Assembly: GCF_001426705.1 (NCBI RefSeq)
Contig: NZ_LMFC01000002.1
Span: 228,559 to 292,558, forward strand
DNA length: 64,000 nucleotides
From: Cellulomonas sp. Root485
Lineage (GTDB): Bacteria; Actinomycetota; Actinomycetes; Actinomycetales; Cellulomonadaceae
Direction of reading: 5' to 3'
Below, one piece after another: positions 57,999 to 64,000 of the stretch; positions within the stretch are counted from its first letter, which is position 1, and each line of letters begins with the position of its first letter. Under the pieces are notes generated by a model. It had not been told where the DNA came from, did not search any database, and was given only the letters and a program-made list of their open reading frames with translations. A program made the translations under genes and the position numbers.

Positions 57999-58847
57999 AT
58001 GTCCGTCGTCGTCACCGGTGCCACCGGCCACCTCGGCCGTCTCGTCGTCGAGCACCTCCTTGCGGGTGGGCTGTCCGCCGACCAGGTGGTCGCCGCCGCC
58101 CGCCGCCCGGCGGGGTTCCCCGAGGGGGTCCGCACCGCCGCGATCGACTACGACGACCCGGCCTCGCTCGAGGCGGCGTTCGCGGGCGCAGAGTCGGTGC
58201 TGCTCATCTCGGGCACCGACGTGGGTCAGCGCGTCGCGCAGCACGGCCGGGTCATCGACGCCGCCAAGGCCGCCGGTGTCCGCCGCGTCGTCTACACCAG
58301 CGCCCCGCACGCCGACACGACCGCGCTCGTCCTCGCTCCGGACCACAAGGCCACCGAGGAGCTGCTGAGGTCGTCCGGGCTGGCGTGGACCATCCTGCGG
58401 AACAACTGGTACACGGAGAACTACGTCGGCGCCGTCGAGCAGGCGCGCGCCACCGGTGTCCTGCTGACGAGCACCGGCGACGGCCGCGTCGCCAGCGCCT
58501 CCCGCGACGACTTCGCCGCCGGCGCCGCCGCAGTGCTGGTGGGCGGCGACCACGAGGGGCGCGTCTACGAGCTCACGGGCGACGTCGCGTGGTCGGCCGA
58601 CGAGCTCGCCGAGGCGGCGACGGCCGTCCTGGGCGTGCCCGTCGTCGCTCAGCAGGTCTCCTCCGACGAGCACCGCGCGATCCTCGTGGGCGCCGGTCTC
58701 GACGAGGGCACCGCGGGCTTCGTCGCGACGCTCGACGCCGACATCCGCCGCGGCGACCTGGCGGACGCCACCTCAGACCTGCGCACGCTCATCGGCCGCC
58801 CGACCACCCCGCTCGTCGACGGGCTCCGCGCGGCGCTCGGCCAGTAG
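57999..58847 (+). CDS. qorB: QorB-like NAD(P)H:quinone oxidoreductase (NmrA-type SDR)
   Basis: The 282-residue Rossmann-fold protein starts SVVVTGATGHLGRLVVEHLL with the GxxGxxG nucleotide motif. It has VVYTSAPHADTTALVLAPDH as the NmrA/QorB signature and WTILRNNWYTENY around the substrate pocket. QorB reduces quinones using NADPH, protecting against quinone stress. AGAGGA lies eight bases before the ATG. Divergent from the HxlR/QorR-type regulator, a conserved arrangement that supports the assignment. Confidence 0.88.
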   Translation: MSVVVTGATGHLGRLVVEHLLAGGLSADQVVAAARRPAGFPEGVRTAAIDYDDPASLEAAFAGAESVLLISGTDVGQRVAQHGRVIDAAKAAGVRRVVYTSAPHADTTALVLAPDHKATEELLRSSGLAWTILRNNWYTENYVGAVEQARATGVLLTSTGDGRVASASRDDFAAGAAAVLVGGDHEGRVYELTGDVAWSADELAEAATAVLGVPVVAQQVSSDEHRAILVGAGLDEGTAGFVATLDADIRRGDLADATSDLRTLIGRPTTPLVDGLRAALGQ

Positions 58848-59029
58848 CCGTACCGCGACTGCAGGTGGCGGTGACCGGCCGCACCGCTGGGGCGTCCTCG
58901 CGAGGGCGTCGGTGACGTAGATGGCCCTCGAAGCGTGGTGTCGAAGCGCATCCAGGGCGAGAAAGAACGCGCTTTCCGACGGGAGGCCCGCGTACCTTCA
59001 CATCTCCGCCGAGCAGGGAGAATGACCGC

Positions 59030-60676
59030 ATGACCGCAACCGTCCAGGCCAAGAACGTGGGGGCCGGGTTCGGCGATCGCGAGCTGTTCTCCGGTGTCGA
59101 CCTCGTGGTCGCGCCCGGCGACGTCATCGGCCTCGTCGGCCCCAACGGCGCCGGGAAGTCCACGCTGCTGCAGATCCTCGGCGGCCGGCGCCAGGCCGAC
59201 AGCGGCAGCATTGCGGTGTCCCCCGCGCACGCGCACCTGGGATACCTGGCGCAGGAGATCGAGCGTGTCGACGGCGAGTCCGTGCGTGACCACCTCGGCC
59301 GGCGGACCGGTGTGACGGACGCGCAGGCCGCGCTCGACCAGGCGGCCGACGCGTTCGGCGCGGGGGAGGAGGGGGCCGACGACGCCTACTCCGAGGCGCT
59401 CGAACGCTGGCTCGCGCTCGGCGGCGCCGACCTGGAGGCGCGCCTCGGCTCGGTGGCCGACGACCTCGGGCTCACCGTCGACCTCGACCACCCGATGACC
59501 GCGCTGTCCGGGGGCCAGGCCGCCCGGGTCGGCCTGGCCGCGCTGCTGCTCTCGCGCTACGACCTCTATCTCCTCGACGAGCCGACCAACGACCTGGACG
59601 CCGCCGGCCTGGACCTGCTCGAGGACTTCGTCGACCGCTCCGAGGCCGCGATCGTCGTCGTCAGCCACGACCGCGAGTTCCTCAGCCGCACCGTCACGGC
59701 CGTCGTCGAGATCGACCGCAGCCTGCAGCGCGTCACCACCTACGGCGGCAGCTACGACTCCTACCTCGACGAGCGCTCGATCGCCCGTCGCCAGGCGCGC
59801 GAGGCCTACGAGGGGTACGCCGCCCGCCGCGACGCCCTCAACGCCCGCGCGCGCATGCAGCGGGCGTGGATGGAGAAGGGCGTGCGGAACGCGCGCCGCA
59901 AGGCACCCGACAACGACAAGCACATCAAGAACTTCCGCGGGCAGACGTCGGAGAAGCAGGCCGCGAAGGCCCGGCAGACGGAGAAGATGATCGAGCGCCT
60001 CGACGTGGTCGACGAGCCGCGCAAGGAGTGGCAGCTGCAGATGACCATCGCGACCGCCGGTCGGTCGGGTGCGGTCGTCGCGGTCGCCCGGCACGCGGTC
60101 CTGACCCGTGGCGGGTTCACGCTCGGCCCGGTCGACCTCCAGCTCGACTGGCGCGACCGGGTCGCGGTCACCGGTCCCAACGGAGCGGGCAAGTCGACGT
60201 TGCTCGGCCTGCTCCTGGGCCGGTTGCAGCCGACATCCGGCGCGGTCGACCTCGGCTCGGGCGTGCTCGTCGGCGAGGTCGACCAGGCGCGTCGGGCGTT
60301 CGAGGGCGACGAGCCCCTGGTCGACGCGTTCTCCCACGAGGTGCCCGACTGGCCCACGGCCGACGTCCGCACGCTGCTCGCCAAGTTCGGTCTCGGCGGA
60401 CACCACATCCACCGGCCGGCGTCCTCGCAGTCGCCCGGCGAGCGGACCCGAGCCGCCCTCGCGCTCCTGCAGGCTCGTGGCGTGAACCTGCTCGTCCTCG
60501 ACGAGCCGACCAACCACCTGGACCTGCCGGCGATCGAGCAGCTGGAGTCGGCGCTCGACAGCTTCGACGGGACGATCCTGCTGGTCACGCACGACCGCAG
60601 GATGCTGGAGACCGTCCGCCTGACCCGCCGCTGGCACGTCGAGGACGGCCAGGTCACCGAGGTCACGGCGGACTGA
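59030..60676 (+). CDS. ABC-F family ATPase (ribosome-associated type)
   Basis: The 548-residue protein has two nucleotide-binding domains and no membrane segment, so it is not a transporter. Walker A boxes GPNGAGKSTLLQIL (about 40) and GPNGAGKSTLLGLL (about 385), signature LSGGQAARVGLA in the first and a degenerate QSPGERTRAAL in the second, and LDEPTN twice. A charged linker (about 260-340) joins the domains. ABC-F proteins act on the ribosome, some conferring antibiotic resistance. GGGAG lies nine bases before the ATG. Whether this member protects from a drug cannot be told from sequence. Confidence 0.9.
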   Translation: MTATVQAKNVGAGFGDRELFSGVDLVVAPGDVIGLVGPNGAGKSTLLQILGGRRQADSGSIAVSPAHAHLGYLAQEIERVDGESVRDHLGRRTGVTDAQAALDQAADAFGAGEEGADDAYSEALERWLALGGADLEARLGSVADDLGLTVDLDHPMTALSGGQAARVGLAALLLSRYDLYLLDEPTNDLDAAGLDLLEDFVDRSEAAIVVVSHDREFLSRTVTAVVEIDRSLQRVTTYGGSYDSYLDERSIARRQAREAYEGYAARRDALNARARMQRAWMEKGVRNARRKAPDNDKHIKNFRGQTSEKQAAKARQTEKMIERLDVVDEPRKEWQLQMTIATAGRSGAVVAVARHAVLTRGGFTLGPVDLQLDWRDRVAVTGPNGAGKSTLLGLLLGRLQPTSGAVDLGSGVLVGEVDQARRAFEGDEPLVDAFSHEVPDWPTADVRTLLAKFGLGGHHIHRPASSQSPGERTRAALALLQARGVNLLVLDEPTNHLDLPAIEQLESALDSFDGTILLVTHDRRMLETVRLTRRWHVEDGQVTEVTAD

Positions 60677-60732
60677 CCGCGACGGGAGGACCTCGTGCCG
60701 CTGGACACCCGAGGACGCCGTCACATCGATCG

Positions 60733-61170
60733 CTACACCGGGATCAGGGAGACGAGCTCCCGGTCCGGAGCGAGCAATGCCGCGCGGATGCCCGAGTCGA
60801 ACGTCGCGAGGACCGCGCCGGCCGTCGCGGCGAGGTTGACCAGGTGGAAGTCGGTGACCTGCCGGTGACCGACCAGTGCGTCGCATCGGATCATCGGTTC
60901 GGCGAGGCTCGTGCCGTCGGGGATCCAGGTGTGACCTGGCAGTCCTCGCATCGCTCCCAGGGCCTCGCGCGCGGCCGCGGGACTGATCTGCCGGCCCGTC
61001 ACCAGCGGGTTCGACTGGAGGCGGAGGAACGCCGTCTCGGTCATCGGAGTGGTCGCCCACCGGGTGGCGTGCGCGAACCACCGGTGTGCGGCGTGATGGT
61101 GGACGTGCCCGGCGTTCGCGAGAGCGATCAGGGCGTTCGCGTCGAGCAGGTAGAGGGGATCAGTCGTCAT
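60733..61170 (-). CDS. vapC: VapC-type PIN-domain toxin
   Basis: The 145-residue protein begins TDPLYLLDANALIALANAGH with the first acidic ligand (LDAN) and has TETAFLRLQSNPLV, VTDFHLVNLAATAGAVLAT and FDSGIRAAL completing the PIN metal site. This is a full-length site-specific RNase toxin. The ATG lies within the end of the antitoxin gene (11-base overlap). It is the second complete vapBC in the window, with a different subfamily look from the 13-kb pair. Confidence 0.87.
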   Translation of the reverse strand: MTTDPLYLLDANALIALANAGHVHHHAAHRWFAHATRWATTPMTETAFLRLQSNPLVTGRQISPAAAREALGAMRGLPGHTWIPDGTSLAEPMIRCDALVGHRQVTDFHLVNLAATAGAVLATFDSGIRAALLAPDRELVSLIPV

Positions 61171-61381
61171 CGCGGTGACGTGCCACGAGCTCGTCCGTGA
61201 TGTGGTGGCCAGCTGTGGCGTCGAAGACGGGGAAGCCGCTGCGGCCTGTGGTGATCGGGGGATCCTGCAGTCCCCGGCGCGCGAGCTCGGACACTGCGGC
61301 ACCCAGCGACGTGCCGTTCTGCGTAGCGAGTGCGCGGGCCGCAGCAAGGACTGCGTCGTCGATCTCGAGCGTCGTCCGCAT
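61160..61381 (-). CDS. vapB: VapB-type ribbon-helix-helix antitoxin
   Basis: The 73-residue protein begins MRTTLEIDDAVLAAARALAT, a typical RHH DNA-binding start, with a toxin-wrapping tail (FPVFDATAGHHITDEL). Two ATGs are possible. The one at 61381 lies seven bases after TACGAT, a TANNNT box, and opens directly with the RHH strand, so I prefer it; ATG 61390 overlaps that box. GCATCACC-type repeats just upstream are probable operators for the VapBC complex. Translation is coupled to vapC by overlap. Confidence 0.83.
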   Translation of the reverse strand: MRTTLEIDDAVLAAARALATQNGTSLGAAVSELARRGLQDPPITTGRSGFPVFDATAGHHITDELVARHRDDD

Positions 61382-61394
61382 GCGTGTCATCGTA

Positions 61395-61418
61395 GCATCA
61401 CCGCATCACCGCATCATC
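61395..61418. repeat. Iterated GCATCACC-type operator repeats upstream of vapB
   Basis: GCATCACC is repeated in tandem about three times (the last copy ends in ATC), directly next to the TACGAT -10 box of vapB. RHH antitoxins bind such short iterated half-sites, so autoregulation is likely. Confidence 0.55.
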
Positions 61419-61528
61419 GGTCATACCCCGACCGTATGTCTGGTCGCCCAGCTCGCGTGGCCGTCATCCACAGGCCCAGGGTTACGCTCGCTCGGTTCGT
61501 GGCACTCGACGGCGAGGACGGTTTCCCG

Positions 61529-62632
61529 ATGGCGCAGGCACCCATCCGGTTCGGTGTGGTCGGCAGCGGGTGGCGGGCGGAGTTCTTCGTCCGCATGACC
61601 CGGCTGATGCCGGAGCGGTTCCAGTGCGTCGGCGTGGTCACGCGGTCGGCGGAGCGCGGGGCAGAGGTCGAGCGGGCGTGGGGTGTGCCGACGGTCCGCA
61701 CGATCGAGGAGCTCGTGACCGCGGTCGGCCCGACCACGGACCGCCCCGAGTTCGTCGTCGTGTCGGTGCCGTGGCCTGTGACGCCGGACGCGACGCGCGA
61801 GCTGGTCGGGCTCGGCATCCCCGTGCTCGCGGAGACACCGCCCGCGCCCGACGCGGACGGGCTGCGCGAACTGTGGGGCGACGTGGGCTCGTCGGGTCTG
61901 GTCCAGGTGGCCGAGCACAGCCCGTCGATGCCGTCGCACGCGGCCCGGATCGCCGTGGTCGACGACGGCCTGATCGGGAGCGTGACGAGCGTACAGATCA
62001 GCTCCACGCATCTGTACCACGCGGTCGGTCTGATCCGCCGGCTGCTCGGCGCGGGCCGCGGCGAGGTCACCGTGCGGGCGACGATCGTCACCGCGCCGCT
62101 GATGAGCCCGCTCGCGCGGGACGGCTGGACCGGCGCGACCGAGCCCGTCGACGCGTGGAACATCCTCGCGACGCTCGACTTCGGCGACGGCCGCAGCGCC
62201 CTGTACGACTTCACCGACAACCAGTGGCACAACCCTCTGCGCACCAACCGGATCGTGATCCGCGGCTCGCACGGGGAGATCGTCGACGACACCGTGACGC
62301 GCTGGGTGGACGACCGCACCGTGGTCAGCTCGCCGATCGTCCGGCGCGTGACCGGCCTGGAGCAGAACCTCGACGGGTTCGACCTGGAGCACCTCAGCCT
62401 CGACGCCCGCGTGCTCTACCGGAACGCGTTCCAGGGTGCCCGGCTGGCCGACGACGACATCGCGGTCGCCGCGCTGCTCGACGCGACCGGCGCCTGGGTG
62501 CGCGGCGACGGCCCGCCGCCGTACCCGCTGGCCGACGGCTGCCAGGACCACCTGCTGGGGTTGGCGATCGAGGAGGCCGGCCGCACGGGCGAGCCCGTCC
62601 GCACGGCCCGGGAGGCCTGGGCGGACGCGTAG
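61529..62632 (+). CDS. Gfo/Idh/MocA-family oxidoreductase
   Basis: The 367-residue protein has the Rossmann start RFGVVGSGWRAEFFV (GxGxxx), then FVVVSVPWPVTPDATREL and IPVLAETPPAPDADGLREL, where the usual EKP loop reads AETPPA. The catalytic Lys is thus replaced, so activity may differ from standard sugar dehydrogenases. The C-terminal alpha/beta domain with STHLYHAVGLIRRLLG carries a His at the active-site position. The ATG at 61529 is chosen for a compact N-terminus. A GAGGA lies 11 bases upstream, a weak fit. It is followed by the TIGR03557 gene in the same direction. Confidence 0.82.
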   Translation: MAQAPIRFGVVGSGWRAEFFVRMTRLMPERFQCVGVVTRSAERGAEVERAWGVPTVRTIEELVTAVGPTTDRPEFVVVSVPWPVTPDATRELVGLGIPVLAETPPAPDADGLRELWGDVGSSGLVQVAEHSPSMPSHAARIAVVDDGLIGSVTSVQISSTHLYHAVGLIRRLLGAGRGEVTVRATIVTAPLMSPLARDGWTGATEPVDAWNILATLDFGDGRSALYDFTDNQWHNPLRTNRIVIRGSHGEIVDDTVTRWVDDRTVVSSPIVRRVTGLEQNLDGFDLEHLSLDARVLYRNAFQGARLADDDIAVAALLDATGAWVRGDGPPPYPLADGCQDHLLGLAIEEAGRTGEPVRTAREAWADA

Positions 62633-62670
62633 CGGATGCGCCGTCGCGGGCGTGGTGCGACCGTCGGTCG

Positions 62671-63657
62671 GTGACACGTTTCGGCTACACGCTGATGACC
62701 GAGCAGTCCGGACCGAAGGACCTGGTCCGCTACTCCATCGCCGCTGAGCGCCTCGGGTTCGACTTCGAGGTGTCCAGCGACCACTACTTCCCCTGGCTCG
62801 ACGCGCAGGGTCATGCACCGCACGCCTGGACGCTGCTGGGCGCCGTCGCCCAGGCGACCGAGCGGGTGGAGCTCATGACCTACGTGACCTGCCCGACCCT
62901 CCGGTACCACCCAGCCGTCGTCGCGCAGAAGGCCGCGACGCTCGGGGTGCTCTCCGACGGTCGGTTCCAGCTCAACGTCGGCGCAGGGGAGAACCTCAAC
63001 GAGCACGTGGTCGGTGAGCGCTGGCCCGCGGTGGGCGAGCGCCACGACATGCTCGAGGAGGCGATCGAGATCATCCGCGCGCTCCTCACCGGCGACCGCG
63101 TGAACTTCGCCGGCGACTTCTTCCAGGTGGACTCCGCGAAGATCTGGGACCTTCCCGACGAGCCGATCCAGATCGGGGCGGCGGTCTCCGGGCCGGACTC
63201 GATCCAGCGGTTCTCCCAGCTCGTCGACCACCTGGTGGCCGTCGAACCGGACGCCGACGCGATCCGCGCCTGGGACGACGCGCGCGGCCACGCCCTGCCG
63301 GAGTCGCGCAAGATCGGGCAGGTGCCGATCAGCTGGGACCCCGACCGGGACAAGGCCGTCGAACGGGCGCACGAGCAGTTCCGGTGGTTCGCCGGCGGCT
63401 GGAAGGTGAACGCCGACCTGCCGACCACGGAGGCGTTCGACGCCGCCAGCCAGTTCGTCCGGCCGTCCGACGTCGCCGAGCAGATCCCGTGCGGCCCGGA
63501 CCTGGACGCCGTCGTCGAGGCGGTCTCCGCGTACTGGGAGGCCGGGTTCACCGACATCGCGATCGTGCAGGTCGGCGACGAGCGCCAGGACGAGTTCCTG
63601 TCGACGGCGGCCGGACCCCTGCTCGAGAAGCTCCGCGCCGCAGCACCCACCGACTGA
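62671..63657 (+). CDS. TIGR03557-type F420-dependent LLM oxidoreductase
   Basis: The 328-residue TIM-barrel enzyme begins TRFGYTLMTEQSGPKDLVRY and has FEVSSDHYFPWLDAQGHAPH, GRFQLNVGAGENLNEHVVGE and SWDPDRDKAVERAHEQFRWF, matching the TIGR03557 branch close to F420-dependent glucose-6-phosphate dehydrogenase. It probably uses F420 as cofactor; the substrate is unknown. The GTG at 62671 is 38 bases after the Gfo/Idh/MocA stop, so the two may be one transcript and work on the same sugar-like compound. Confidence 0.87.
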   Translation: MTRFGYTLMTEQSGPKDLVRYSIAAERLGFDFEVSSDHYFPWLDAQGHAPHAWTLLGAVAQATERVELMTYVTCPTLRYHPAVVAQKAATLGVLSDGRFQLNVGAGENLNEHVVGERWPAVGERHDMLEEAIEIIRALLTGDRVNFAGDFFQVDSAKIWDLPDEPIQIGAAVSGPDSIQRFSQLVDHLVAVEPDADAIRAWDDARGHALPESRKIGQVPISWDPDRDKAVERAHEQFRWFAGGWKVNADLPTTEAFDAASQFVRPSDVAEQIPCGPDLDAVVEAVSAYWEAGFTDIAIVQVGDERQDEFLSTAAGPLLEKLRAAAPTD

Positions 63658-63760
63658 GGACCGGGCCGGAGGGCAGCGGAGGGTAGGGGTCGCGGAGCGG
63701 CACCTGCCCGCAGCGGAGCGCAGGCCCGGGCCGACCATGAGAACTGAGAGGAATCCGCAC

Positions 63761-64000
63761 ATGGCTGTCACCGCATTCGGCGACCTCCCCCTGGCCGACC
63801 GCGACCGGGCCTGGGACGGCGACGCCGCCGAGAAGCGCGTCCGCGCCTGGGCGAAGGCCGAAGACGAGCCCAACGAGAAGTACCGGGACGCGCACGTCTG
63901 GTACGACGCCGACGCCAAGGAGAACTTCACCGCGTACAAGCTGCTGATCGCGGACGTCATCGACGGACGTCTCCGGGCCGTGCCCCGCGGGGTGTTCGCG
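63761..64000 (+). CDS. Unidentified protein, 5' part only
   Basis: The first 80 codons of a gene that runs past the right edge. It begins MAVTAFGDLPLADRDRAWDG and is rich in charged residues, with WYDADAKENFTAYKLLIADV and GRLRAVPRGVFA. The last stretch looks like conserved sequence I associate with a family seen in actinobacterial and phage genomes, but I cannot name it with confidence. AGAGGA lies about eight bases before the ATG; an in-frame ATG at 63737 would add eight residues and lacks one. The 103-base gap before it has no clear feature beyond GGCCCGGGCC. Confidence 0.55.
   Translation, partial: MAVTAFGDLPLADRDRAWDGDAAEKRVRAWAKAEDEPNEKYRDAHVWYDADAKENFTAYKLLIADVIDGRLRAVPRGVFA

Noticed and set aside
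59022..59033. A three-codon upstream ORF (ATG ACC GCA TGA) overlapping the ABC-F start
   Set aside because: Its ribosome binding site is too close to its own ATG and fits the ABC-F start instead. ABC-F leaders often have attenuators, but nothing else here forms a convincing one.
1..64000. CRISPR arrays, insertion sequences, integrase or attachment sites
   Set aside because: No regular direct-repeat array, no transposase or integrase, and no flanking direct repeats around the defence island were found by eye.

Overview
The window is 64 kb of high-GC DNA, roughly 70-73% by eye. Start codons are often GTG, ribosome binding sites are AGGAG-like, and -10 boxes follow TANNNT. Secreted plant-polysaccharide enzymes (GH95, GH92, GH113, a CE2 esterase), several LLM-family flavin/F420 oxidoreductases, an EF-G2 paralogue, a DUF6318 lipoprotein and a TM0106-type nuclease point to an actinobacterium. 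A Cellulomonas-like member of the Micrococcales is my best guess; this is an inference from gene content, not from a marker gene. No rRNA, CRISPR array, insertion sequence or intact prophage was seen. One tRNA gene (Arg, anticodon ACG) is present.

Layout. 0-2.4 kb: end of a VTC-domain gene, DUF4956 membrane protein, a PIN-toxin remnant, zwf. 2.4-6.3 kb: DUF429 protein and a Tat-exported GH95 fucosidase behind a LacI-type palindrome. 6.4-10.4 kb: divergent DUF6493 and SWIM-zinc-finger genes. 10.4-12.9 kb: a minus-strand surface operon whose first product has a Flp/TadE-like prepilin N-terminus. 13.0-13.7 kb: vapBC. 13.7-17.2 kb: GH92 mannosidase plus GT4 glycosyltransferase. 17.5-25.5 kb: a defence island of lower GC with a C5 cytosine methyltransferase facing a tightly coupled DUF262 - Z1 - PD-(D/E)XK (DUF4420) - Vsr operon. 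25.7-30 kb: MFS exporter, lipoprotein pair, and a wHTH-nucleotidyltransferase/HEPN toxin-antitoxin pair with a palindromic operator on its promoter. 30-41 kb: small housekeeping and accessory genes, an epimerase/TetR pair with three operator copies, the tRNA, HNH, RDD, GH113, uracil-DNA glycosylase, CE2 esterase, AlkA-like glycosylase. 41-48.5 kb: TIGR00725, YciO, MazG-like, EF-G2, FKBP lipoprotein, and a GH13/LLM pair. 48.5-57.4 kb: three large helicase/nuclease-type proteins (TM0106-family, NERD-UvrD, a degenerate SF2) with a LamG-type secreted protein. 57.5-64 kb: HxlR/QorB pair, ABC-F protein, second vapBC, Gfo/Idh/MocA and TIGR03557 oxidoreductases, and the start of an unidentified gene.

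The most unusual locus is the 17.5-25.5 kb island. Dcm, Vsr, Z1 and DUF4420 are the known partners of MutL/MORC-ATPase restriction systems, but no GHKL ATPase is present, and the operon is led by a 741-residue DUF262 protein whose first ~280 residues I cannot assign. Two regulatory themes also recur. About ten genes have a TANNNT box 6-8 nt before the start codon and no ribosome binding site, as expected of leaderless transcripts. In three tandem pairs, the TAG stop codon of the upstream gene is also the first half of the next gene's -10 box. Several gene ends carry unusually long, sequence-unrelated hairpins.
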